Assembly: GCF_016906535.1 (NCBI RefSeq)
Contig: NC_057382.1
Coordinates: 2,170,001-2,234,000, forward strand
DNA from: Rhizoctonia solani
Taxonomy: Eukaryota > Basidiomycota > Agaricomycetes > Cantharellales > Ceratobasidiaceae
DNA: 64,000 nt
Direction of reading: 5' to 3'
Positions within the stretch are counted from its first letter, which is position 1. The number at the start of each line of letters is the position of its first letter. This document shows, in pieces, positions 44,185 through 54,385 of this stretch. The notes beneath the pieces are model-generated. The model was given only the letters and a program-made list of their open reading frames with translations. It had not been told where the DNA came from and searched no databases. Both the position numbers and the translations under genes were made by a program.

Positions 44185-45487
44185 ATATCCAATAGCCTTT
44201 ATTGGTTACTAGCAATAAGCTGATAAGGTTTGCTGGGGAGCTTGGCACATATGCTACATTAGTAAGTTTGATACTTCTATATTCATCTTTGTCTGGGTTG
44301 GCTAAGCATAATAGCTCCACTGTACCTTGGCCTAATATGGGTTCCTTACCAGTCACGCCTGTAACATATCCTGTTGATTGATTATACTCACTGAATAGGC
44401 TTCTATTGTTTGCTATGTGAGTTGTTGTTCCACTATCAGCAATCCAGGTGTTTGTTGGCTTACTTCCATATATATTTGAATTCTCAAGGGTCAAGAACGC
44501 GTAGTTGGCACGGCTGTTATTGTCTTCAACAGCTATATGCGTCCTTGAATTGCTGTTTTGGGCTTTGTTTGGTGCGTTGAATTTTCTATTTGACCCTTTG
44601 CCATTGTTCTGACTGGGTTTGTATGCACCTCTACCTGGGCCCCTACATTTGGCTGCCCAGTGTCCTATCTTACCGCAGTTGTTGCATTTAGACTTGGACT
44701 TATCTGGTCCCTTACTGCCGGTATGTATAGGTTTATTGAAGCTTGCTTTGTTTGTACTAAAGAATGCTTTCCCTTCTGGGTTTTGGGCATTCTTTCTATG
44801 TGCTTTGGCTGTTATGCACAATCTAATGTCATTTACTTGGTTTGATAATGCGCTGTTATCTTGTAAATCAAATTGGAAACTTACTGATTGGGAGAACAAA
44901 TCCCATGAGTCAGGTAAGCTTGCAATCAATGTTGTGATCCAGTTGGCTTCAGTGCATGAGCCGGGACTAATATTGTTTATTTGCTGGAACCATCCGCGCA
45001 TGCGTTGGATGTGTTCCTTGATGTCTTTGCCATCAGTCATTTGGTGACTGAAGAACTTTCTTTGTAGGTCAATGAGTCCAACCGTTCCTTTGACTTGGTA
45101 AGTTGTTGCAAGGGCGTTCCAAGCGTTGGCGGACATTGTGCATCCTTGAATTAGGTTTAGTACACTTCTGTCAACTCTTAATCTTATATTAGATAATGCT
45201 TTTTGGTCGGCTTTAACCCATTTTGTGTACTTGTTGTTAGTTGCTGTATATTCATAGTTGGGCAATGGTTTGCCCTTGTCATCTTTCCGATTTCTTTTGG
45301 TTTTCAGCACAGTCTTGCTAGGTGCAATAATTGTCTTGTTTACGTAGCCATATAGATCAAGATCTGATAATATCTCTTCCATCTGTATGCGCCACATATT
45401 ATAATTCTCAGTTCCCCAAAGGGGTGCAATCCGGTGCGTTCCGCTAGCTGCACCGGGGGCTGAAGTGCTTGCTACAGCTTTGGCCAT
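44185..45487 (-). pseudogene. Copia-2 Gag and protease, cut by gypsy-2
   Basis: MAKAVASTSAPGAASGTHRI through CNNCGKIGHWAAKC and WIADSGTTTH (catalytic Asp kept) to TNKGYWI, where the gypsy-2 LTR interrupts. At the site of copia-1's first TGA it reads AATCAATCA (NQS) instead of AATTGATTG. Confidence 0.92.
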
Positions 45488-45567
45488 GTTTAATGTACTT
45501 GAATAAGTGTGTTATATATCTATCTATCTACAGTTGGTTATTGAGCATACAATTGGGGCTCATAACC

Positions 45568-46053
45568 TGTTGAAATCCAATGTATATAGATGTATATATA
45601 AATGTATTAATTAAACTAAACTAAATCGTATACAAAAGTAAAGACAGTAAAAGAGAAGTAGAGAGAGAGGTGTAAGGATAGAGGGCTTGTGTGCGGGCCT
45701 TTATATATCCCAAGAAACCTACCAAGTCATATGGTAAAGTGCTGCGCATATGACTGCGTACTGAATGACTCATACTTACTGACTCGATTACTGCGCATGG
45801 AACATATTAGATTGTTCTAGTATGTTCCATGCGCAGTAATCAAGTCAGTAAGTACAAGTCATTCAGTGCGCAGTCATATGCACAGCACTTTACCATATGA
45901 CTTGGTAGGTTTCTTGGGATATATAAAGGCCTGCACACAAGCCCTCTATCTCACCTTTTCTCTACTTCCTTTTTTTTTACTGTCTTTACTTTTGTATACA
46001 ATTTAGTTTAGTAATACATTTATATATACATCTATATACATCAGATTTCAACA
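45568..46053. repeat. Head-to-head pair of copia LTRs forming a large palindrome
   Basis: 45568-45815 is the copia-2 5' LTR (minus). 45816-46053 is another copia LTR in plus orientation, ending GATTTCAACA. They meet at GAACATATTAGA-TTGT-TCTAGTATGTTC (45800-45827), so the first 25 or so bases of U3 of each LTR are missing. Arms of about 240 bp face each other with a 4-bp spacer. Confidence 0.85.
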
Positions 46054-48859
46054 TGTTCAATTGCTGAACCGGAAGCAGGGTATCTGGGGAACAAGGCGAG
46101 GGAAGTTAAAGAAACAGGCGTAGTTGAACTGCAAGCTCCTGTCATCATTGATGAGATTATTTGAGATACCTCGCAAACAAGTACATGTATGCAATAACAC
46201 ACAAATTACAATACGGTTGTGCAGTATATGTATACGTCACGGCAATGCAAAACAAGACATAAACCTGTCAAGTGCGCTTTTCGACTTGTTGGAGCCTCTT
46301 TTTGACTGTAGATATGATCATAACCCCTGATCCTCTCTGAAAGATTGCCCTTATTTGATTCTACCGGTAATCCCAAGTGCCATAATCCAAAGAAAGCAAA
46401 ACGTGTGAGCTCCCAAGCATATGCGCATATTGGTAGCGCATATAACTCACTGATGAAACGTACAGGACCAACCAACTAGCTCGATATCATCTCATTTGAT
46501 GGGACATTACCACAATGATCCCAGGCTTTCTCACAGTGCTCCATTGAGTGTTTACTGCTTTATGTAACCTACTTTGTTAGCGCGTTATTTTTGTGCAGGT
46601 AAAAAAAAACGCGGAATTCGCCTCAATCACATCAGATGGGTAACTAGCCACATGTGAAAAGTTCTTCAAGTATCTGACGGCGGATTATTCTTCTTTTTGC
46701 GTTGCCACCACTTCTCGAGTGTACCCTCAGGAACTAATTAAAAGAGCAACAAAGTCGCATTTCTTTTGGGTTTAGGATGGAAAGGCTAGTTCTGTAGTAC
46801 TCCGGGTAACGCTTAAACTCAGTGGACTCTATTTCGGAATTATGATTTGTTTTGTACAGGCAAGTTTTGTTTTATTTCTGTAGCCGATCTCAGAATGTTC
46901 AAACGTTAGGCTCTGGGTGATTCAGCTGTATGGGAACCTAAGGCTCTATAGCGTTATGTTGTTCGCATATGCCTATGGTACACTTTTATGTTCAGAGTAC
47001 CATTTTTAATACTTTAATCTTTCCACTTGACTCCGGCTAACTTTGCTGGTTTGACTAAGGGTTAATTTTCTTAGCCAGTTGGAGCTCATTAACTCAAATT
47101 CATCAATCCCACAATATTGCGCTCGGTAAAATAACCCTTTCGTGGCCCACAATATATGCGTATGGTCGTCCCGACTGTAATCTGTGGGTGAACCATATCC
47201 GCTAAGCCGTGGAATGCAGAAGAGCAGAATACGATGATTTCAGTCCAGTACTGGATGACCAGGAGACGACGAACACAGACCCGTGGCTTACTGCATGGAA
47301 ATACAACTCAAGTATAACATTATTGAATTATGGCGTCTAGAATTCTGGGGACGAATGAACCGCAGTCCTTTCGTTAGCTGCTTTTCGACGGCCAAGATAG
47401 CCAAGGCTCAATCTTAATCAGGCACAGCTATGCAAACAATCAGGTCCGGCCTGGCGTTCGCGTTTCCCCTCGCGTTTCACCTTTTGGCACTTCGAGAACC
47501 AGATCGCCTAGCTGGTTCTTGGCTTATGGAACTAATCACAGGGTTAATCCAACGAACCGTGCCTGACTAGTAGAGAGATGGCTTTTTTCTTCCTTTGAAC
47601 TTCTATGCCAGTTTGTGGTCATTTACGAGGTCCTTGCTTCAGCCGGCAATTAAACACTCGCGTAGTTTCCAAGTCGTTTTCATCTGTTTGGTGATAACTT
47701 CATGCTATTATCATCTCACTGATATGTTGCATTGGCGACCGGCTGGGCATTAGCATTAGTGACCGGCCTGGTCTCCCGTGGATTGCGTCCATATATAGGT
47801 CCTGAGCCGTTTTATTGGTCTTTTCAAACATTGGTTCTGGGCACATAATTCACATGTGTCGTATTGGGCCTAATGAGAGCCGAAATTTTTCAAGTATATA
47901 GCATTACAGATACAACAAACAAGACCTTTGGTGCTCTTTGAAAGGCCAAAAAAATATAGGTACGAATGAATTGTCAGGACATGGTAACGGGGGGCAAGGC
48001 GAATCCTGCTGACTACACTCAATTCGATCCTTCCACGAGTTTTCACTGGTGAACAAAGAGGGTCGATTGTATACAAATGCAGTGCTCACTAAATTCACAT
48101 CAGCCTAGTGACGCAGTCCACGTTCGCTGAAATTCCAGTTACTCCGCAGCTGAGGCCATTGAGGGGGGGGGGGCCGAAAAGTTGAAAGCACGCGTCGATG
48201 CAGTCGTGGAGAAGGACAGTTCCTGTAACTGCCCACGCGGCGGACTGAATGGCCTACTCAATCATAGTCTTGGCCGGATGCGTTGGCAGCGACTCGCCCG
48301 CCTCTGATAGCTCAAAAGCAAAGCCAGACCGGCGATGATCAAATCTCAGGGATCACCCTTCTCTTGAGTCCAGACGCCGATCCTGAAATAAACCTACCCA
48401 CGTGATGATCGGCACCCTCCAACTTGGTGCTAAACACTTTTTTGTACGCGGACGCGGTGCATGGTCGAGCCCGTTAATGTTGATATTTCACTCGCATAGC
48501 TCGCGAAAGCTCTCTCGAAGAGACCCGTCCCCAGAGTACAAAAACACGGTTTTAGGAACCATGGATTTGACGTGAAGGACAGGCAAAGTGACGGTATGCC
48601 AAAAAACACGTCGACTAAACAGCGGAAAATACGTCAAACCCCCGCACTCCCTTAGCCTTGCCATTCGGTGCCTGTTCTGGGTCGTTCCGCAGTTCAGATT
48701 TGGCCCTGCCCCATTCCAACACGCACCACACCCAGGTGGGCCAATCTATTTAACCCATGACTTCCGAGCCATCAACGACACGAAACTAGGATTACCCTCT
48801 TGCGTACTCGCTTCACCCTCTTTTCTTTCCGAGCACTCTTTGCTATACACTCCCTGACC
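46054..48859. other. Gene-poor spacer
   Basis: No supported gene in 2.8 kb. 46240-46300 (AATGCAAAACAAGACATAAA and on to TTGTTGGAGCCTC) resembles the flank downstream of the xylanase at 8040-8095. There is a run of Gs at about 48163-48172. Confidence 0.5.
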
Positions 48860-49668
48860 ATGCTGTCTTCGGTCGTTGCTGCCTTTGTTCTCGCCGCCTC
48901 TGTCAACCAGGTTGCGGCCAGCCCATCCCGACACCTCTACGCCGCTCGTGCGTACGCCCAAGATGCTCACCTTCTTGAGGATTATGAGACGTAAGCATAT
49001 CTCACATCCGAGCCCTTTTTTCTTTCTAATTTGGTTTCGGTTGGAAAAGCTACCACGGCCGCTACCTTTCAATTGGTAAGTCTGTCAATCGATTTTTCAG
49101 TAACATGGTGCTGATCCTATTCCTTAGGATGTTCCTCTGCAAAGAAAAACGATCAAGCATTCTTCAAGGAGTGCTGCCATCCATTGCACAAGGGCGGGGA
49201 ATTGTCTTCGGACAAGTGTAACGCATCCTCCAATCCTACCACCCCGGCAGCGCCCCAGCCTACTACTTCTGCATACGCTGCTGCCGCCTCCCCAGCCTCC
49301 AGCAACCCCGAAACTTACTCTGGTGGAGTGTATGTGTTTTTCTCGGTGTGCCACCACTTGACGCTGAAGTACACTCATTTCCTAGTGCCACCTATTACTA
49401 CCAAAACGGAGCAGCAGGATCGTGTGGCAATTACAATTCGGATGACACCCCAATCGTCGCCGTGGACTCCCGTACTATGGATCCTAGCCTCTGTGGCAAA
49501 AAGGTTCGAGTCACTAACACCAACAACGGGAAATCGGTTGTCTGCACCATTGCAGATACGTGCCCTACATGCAACACCGCCACTTCGCTCGATCTCTCGA
49601 CCGGTGCATTTAACCAAATTGCCAAACCAGAAGAAGGCATGGTTCCAATCGCTTGGCATTTCGAATAA
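48860..49668 (+). CDS. Secreted double-psi beta-barrel protein (RlpA/barwin/expansin-like)
   Basis: About 213 residues in four exons. The signal peptide MLSSVVAAFVLAASVNQVAA is followed by a short His/Tyr-rich region, a Cys-containing segment (ECCHPLHKGG) and a Pro/Ser/Thr/Ala-rich linker (TTPAAPQPTTSAYAAAASPA). The DPBB domain then reads ATYYYQNGAAGSCGNYNSDD, IVAVDSRTM, CGKKVRVTNTNNGKSVVCTI, ADTCPTCNTATSLDLSTGAF, ending IPIAWHFE-like (VPIAWHFE) at TAA 49666-49668. The domain is found in barwin, cerato-platanin-like and expansin-related proteins that bind or loosen cell-wall polysaccharide; catalysis is not established. Exon joins (48990, then short 26-nt and longer exons) keep the frame. Next genes on the same strand are also small secreted proteins. 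Confidence 0.88.
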
Positions 49669-50986
49669 TTTATTTTGTCTGTTTCGGGATGTATCCGACT
49701 TGGCTAGGCTTCCGTATACATACACATTCATATCGCATTGTTGCATCCTTAGTCAATGTGCTCTTTAATAAAGACTTTCTGCTCTTCCGGAAAGTTATCG
49801 GGCGCTCGTTAGTCAAGCATCCAAATCATTCGCGTTGTTTGAATATGCACATTACTGAAGATTGAATCTGTTGGTAAGCTGCCGCAGTCGCGATACTGGC
49901 TACTTTTTTATATTTGACTATCCACAAATTTCGGATTGACTTTGAGGGATACTGCCGAGATAAAGATAGTGCTGAATTAGATGTTTCTGGTGAGAAAAAA
50001 AACCCACATGCATTACTTCTCTCATTCACTGCAATAAACAGGTTGCATTATCTAACGCACTAACTTTGATGGGGTCTTCCCATCGAAGGTTGTTGACTTA
50101 TAGCTGGAGCTTACTGGGCGACGTTCCGCCCACATATGTGAAGAATACATGTATTGATAAACATGTGAGCCGCAGCGTGCTGATGCATCGCATGTGATAC
50201 TTGGTGGAGGGCGGAGGTCGCGGTCGCGTGAGTCTATGCGCCAGACGCCATCCCATACGATGGTCTCGGAATGACATACCGAATACGAGAATTCAGCCTG
50301 TTCTCTCGTTTTTCAGCATTCACCCGCTGTACCTGCATTTTTGTCGCGTATCTAATATTATTTCGTTATTGATCAATCTTATTACATATCCACTTCTATC
50401 ATTTATCTATATTGCGCGATTTTCTGCCACCCCAAGTCTTCGATCCGGACGGTCGCGGTCTTGGGCCCTCCCGTTTTTGCCACTTACAGTGCCCACATAG
50501 CATACATAAGATTGTATCAGACCGAGGCGTAGGTTCAGTCTACACGATGAACCCCCAAAAGTACGGAAAATCCGCACTTTGGGGGTCTACCATACCAAGT
50601 AGTACACTTTAGTCAGTGGTACTGTACCTGTACATGCAGCGACGAGTGCAAGCCGGAGAAGTCTGAATGATGCGTTTGAGGCAGTGTAATCATGGAGAGT
50701 TATATTTCTCCGCCGCTATTATCCTGGGTGCGGGGGTTATGGTCATACGCCTTGTATATCTCGCCGACTTTCCGGCGGTTACGCGTTGAGCTTCTCTTTC
50801 TATTCTTACTTAACCGACGGTGATCAACTTGGGTGACCAATAGCAAGGTCGCACTTTTGATTGTAGTCCAGCAAATCTACCAGAATGGCTGTGGGGCTCA
50901 GTGAGCCCAGGACCTCCGGAAATGGGCTTACTATACGCTCACGCCATCATGAATAGGTTGTTCCGAGGCAACGTCGAAGAAAAGGG
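49669..50986. other. Spacer with one strong hairpin
   Basis: No gene is supported. 50551-50586 forms an inverted repeat, ACCCCCAAAAGTACGGA against TCCGCACTTTGGGGGT, with a 3-base loop. Confidence 0.5.
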
Positions 50987-50992
50987 TATAAA
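50987..50992 (+). promoter_or_regulatory. TATA box of the CBM1 gene
   Basis: GGGTATAAAGTATTCG lies about 65 bp before the ATG at 51055. Confidence 0.5.
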
Positions 50993-51054
50993 GTATTCGT
51001 GTTCCCAAATGGCTTTAGATGCCACCTATCTCTTGTGAATCATCTGCTAGTAAA

Positions 51055-51392
51055 ATGAAGCTCGCGCTAGTAGCTTTAGCTGGTGTTGCCTCCGTCACAG
51101 CTCAGGTAGCGGTGCCTCCTTGGGGTACATGCGGCGGCATCGGGTGGACTGGTAAGCAAATCAATAAATATAGGCCTCATTGTCCCTATTCAGTGAGATT
51201 AAATCATCCTAGGCGGTACAACTTGTGTGGCGGGCTGGTATTGTCATGAATGGAATCCATGGGACTCCACGTGGTGCGTTTGGATAGCTTTGTATAGGTT
51301 CTTAGCTTGCACTAATTTTACCTAGTCAACCAATTCCAAAAACCACGAGTTCTTCTACCGCGGTTCCTGCATCTACTGTTGCTCCAGCATAA
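51055..51392 (+). CDS. Small secreted CBM1-only protein (74 residues)
   Basis: Three exons, two GT-AG introns (after WTG and after DST). A signal peptide, MKLALVALAGVASVTAQ, precedes a complete fungal cellulose-binding module: WGTCGGIGWTG, then GTTCVAGWYC and HEWNPWDSTCQ, with the four Cys and the aromatic face in CBM1 spacing. A Ser/Thr/Pro-rich tail (KTTSSSTAVPASTVAPA) follows and stops at TAA 51390-51392. There is no catalytic domain. The tail looks like the linker that normally leads to an enzyme, so the gene may be a truncated enzyme or a true CBM1-only wall-binding protein. The last exon is in frame only if the intron GTGCGT...CCTAG is removed; that splice restores the final CBM1 Cys, which supports it. 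Confidence 0.82.
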
Positions 51393-51545
51393 GTGGTATG
51401 ATGGCGATTTGCGGTGGCCAGAAGTAAGAGGACGAGGGACCCTTTGATTGAAGATAGAAATATTGTGACTAGAAAAGAATGCCATTTTGTTTCTCACAGA
51501 AAAAGAGATTATACATGGGAAGTATCCAGGCGCTCGCATGGTTAA

Positions 51546-51821
51546 TGTAGAAATAACTTGTACATACTAGAACAATCTAGTATCTTCCATGTAATCGAGT
51601 CAGTGCGAACTAACCAATAAGCTATATGCGCAGTAAAGCGCAGTAAGTACGCGTCACCCCTATAAGTGACTCGACTGGTTGGTTCACGGGTATATAAGGT
51701 GGCTTGTTCTGCCTCCTAACGACTCATCCCATTCTCTCTCAATCTCACTCTCGTTCATACTTTGTAATTAGTTAGATCTTAATATATATTTGTTTCTATA
51801 TACAATTTACTTCTTTCTACA
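51546..51821 (+). repeat. Solo LTR of a copia-related family
   Basis: 276 bp, TGTAGAAATAACTTG...TTTCTACA, with the perfect 5-bp duplication GTTAA on both sides (51541-51545, 51822-51826). Its start (ACATACTAGAACAATCTAGT) and TATA region (GGGTATATAAGG) resemble the copia LTRs of the 22-46 kb block but differ enough to be another subfamily. Confidence 0.88.
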
Positions 51822-51826
51822 GTTAA

Positions 51827-52530
51827 GGTTTCTGATCGAACCTACTATAAAGCCCTATCCGAGCAAACCGCTAGAGACACATACGTTATATTATATTTGG
51901 AGCCAATTTGTGAAATATGTTGGCTCCGAGTGAAAAAAGGGTGGTTGTTGCGTGTTCTGGCGATTTATGGAGGCGCATATACCCGATATTTTCTGAAGTA
52001 TGATCGAATTTCTGGACAATTACAATGCGATTACGCTTGAATACGAGAAAAGATTTGTATTAAGGCCACGAGCTAAGTATGACTATTGGATCAACTACTC
52101 TTTGAGATTGTCAGCATACCTAAGGGTATCAGTCTGCTTCGCGGTAATCGGACGAACTAGAATTTCAATGGGGCACTAGTGACTGGCGGAACCTATAGCG
52201 AAGCAGATCGACGCAAGGAGACAATCAAAGACATATATGGGCATGCTTGCCTCCGAGCAGGCCGGTGCATTTATCCGACTGGATTTGTTCCACAGATTCA
52301 AACAGAGTCCCGGACTCGGGTCGCTTCTACGCCTAAGCGCTTAGCTCTCAGCCGCAGTCACGTGCATCCGTGGGCATCACGGAGATCACCACATCATACT
52401 GATACAACGCTTTAATCGACGTTTGAGTGGATCTTCACTCTTGGGATAAACACGATAAAAATGTTCGCTGGTCGAAACGACGCTTATGTCGACTCGGAGA
52501 CGAGGACTTTTTGTCCGAGTGTGTCCGGAT
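51827..52530. other. No gene seen
   Basis: Spacer of 0.7 kb between the solo LTR and the thaumatin-like gene promoter, with no open frame of note. Confidence 0.5.
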
Positions 52531-52536
52531 GAGTCG

Positions 52537-52543
52537 TATAAAA
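52537..52543 (+). promoter_or_regulatory. TATA box of the thaumatin-like gene
   Basis: GTCGTATAAAAGTTG lies about 80 bp before the ATG at 52622. Confidence 0.55.
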
Positions 52544-52621
52544 GTTGCTAAGGTTGGCTGGTAAGCATTATCACAGTAGTTCCACCTACCTGCTTAACAA
52601 GTAGCTCTAACACAAAACACA

Positions 52622-53617
52622 ATGAAGTTCATAATTGCCACCTCTGTATTTGCTCTTGCGGGCTCTGCACTTGGTCGTACCTTTACGGTCTATAATGCTT
52701 GCCCCTTCACCATTTGGCCTGCCGTCTTCGTGCGTATTTTTCGTCTCCCCATTTTACAAGTAAATGACCGAAGTTTGTGTTTTATAGACTGATCTCAATG
52801 TCGGATCCGCTGTCCCTGGGATTGAAACTGGTTGGGAGGCTCCCGCTTGGAGCAAGCGCACGTTCAACGTGCCCGATAACTGGAAGGCCGGCCGTATCTG
52901 GGGTCGCCGCAACTGCAACTTTTCCTCCAACCCTGGCCCCAACTCTTGTCTTTCGGGCGGGTGCAATGGTGGATTAAAGTGTGACTCTCGCACTGGTACT
53001 GGGGTTCCTCCAGCGAGCGTTGCGGAATGGACTTTGAGCGCTGGTGACGGCCAGGATTGGTACGATGGTAAGGACTTGAGTCAGCATTTGAGTGTGTTTT
53101 ATTATCTAATGAAATCGCCTTAAACAGTGTCCCTGGTCGATGGCTATAATTTGCCTATGCGTATTTCGAACAGCGCTGGCTGCCCCGTTGCCGAGTGTGC
53201 TGTCGACCTTGGCCCGAACTGTCCTGCTCCTCTGAAGGGGCCCTTCGATTCCAGCGGCTTCCCCGTTGGCTGCAAAGTGCGTTTTTCATCTTGCTGAATC
53301 TGCTACTCAAATTAATAACTACGGCTCCAGTCTGCATGCGCTGCGAACCTTGACGGGAACCAAGCCAACTCAAAGAACTGCTGCTCTGGCCAGTACAGCA
53401 CTCCTGCGACCTGCCCCCCGAGCGGCGTTTCGTACTACTCGTACTTTAAAAACGCCTGCCCGCGCTCATATGTCTATGCTTATGACGAGTCGAGCAAAAC
53501 TGCACTCTGGACTTGCCCCACCTCGAAAAAGGCTGACTGTGAGTTTTTACAATCGAATTGGACAAGGAGATATCTGATTCATGTTCCAATCCAGACACTC
53601 TTACTTTCTGCCCTTGA
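52622..53617 (+). CDS. Secreted thaumatin-like protein
   Basis: About 255 residues in five exons. The signal peptide MKFIIATSVFALAGSALG precedes the family start RTFTVYNACPFTIWPAVF. Then TGWEAPAWSKRTFNVPDNWK, AGRIWGRRNCNF, CLSGGCNGGLKC, PPASVAEWTLSAGDGQDWYD, VSLVDGYNLPMRIS, PVAECAVDLGPNCPAPLKG, CCSGQYSTPATCPPSG, YFKNACPRSYVYAYDE and DYTLTFCP, ending at TGA 53615-53617. Cys residues and the acidic-cleft motifs match the family. Fungal members are extracellular and some cut or bind beta-1,3-glucan (family knowledge), so wall remodelling is likely. All introns are GT-AG (for example 52730 to ACTGATCTC). Confidence 0.93.
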
Positions 53618-54385
53618 GCGATCGAATATGGCTGATATTTGGATAGCTGGCTGGATTTGAAGTAAAATTTTCACTTTTATTTTTATAGCAACTTGACAAT
53701 GCGATGCTTGTGTGTTGTCTTGGCCATTCCTAATGAGCTGCCTATAAGAAAAGCGTGTTCCAAGGAGGCCGTTGTTGACTCGATGATTCAATTGGTCCCT
53801 AGGCATCATACTCTTTGGAATCATCAAGTTATGACCGGTCATCCAGGTACGATATTACTGGAGAGTGCTCGTTTCCTTCAATTCGCGTCCTCCATTTTGA
53901 ATATCATGCCGAAGAACCCCATTTCTGCCAGTTATTCTAGATCTATTGGCGCGAGGCTTTACGAGACGGCGGCTTCGCCCTTCGATTCTCTCTTCTGGGC
54001 GGGGTAAAACTTATTTTCTGGGGGGAAGGGCGACATCAGCTACCAAAGAAATTATGGGCCCATTGAACCGATGTAAGTGACTTGAAAGAACCTAGCGCAA
54101 ATGTAATGGACGGACCCAAATTGTTGCCAAGAAAGTTGATTTGATATTGTCCTTGCTGCTTTCCTCGACTCATCCGCTCCGCCCCACGAGGCAAAACACG
54201 AAGATCAAGATAAGAATGTATACCAAAACAACCCCGGGTAAAGTAAAATACAAAACGTACGACAGATCATAAAATGCGTATACAGTTATGAATATTTCAG
54301 AAACAACGGCATCAATGTTCAAATAGCTCATCAAGTCGTACATGCGATTCAAATGACGTTAATTGCGTGCAAACCCGAGTAAAAT
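53618..54385. other. Spacer, no gene seen
   Basis: A plus-strand open frame at 53693-54007 has no domain likeness. The two neighbouring genes converge here. Confidence 0.5.

Larger units (their letters stand above)
35689..45815 (-). mobile_element. Copia-2: second copia element, 3' part missing, interrupted by gypsy-2
   Basis: Same family as copia-1, on the minus strand. From right to left: truncated 5' LTR (45568-45815), PBS GGGCTCATAACC (45556-45567, plus strand), gag-protease, then the gypsy-2 insertion at ATATC, then integrase and linker (36372-37936), a 171-bp insertion (36201-36371), and the start of RT. RT breaks off at 35689 in LVLKHNKNGT, so most of RT, RNase H and the 3' LTR are gone. 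Confidence 0.92.

Noticed and set aside
53693..54007. Plus-strand frame after the thaumatin-like gene
   Set aside because: No family likeness and no link by splicing to the gene upstream, which already ends properly at 53617.
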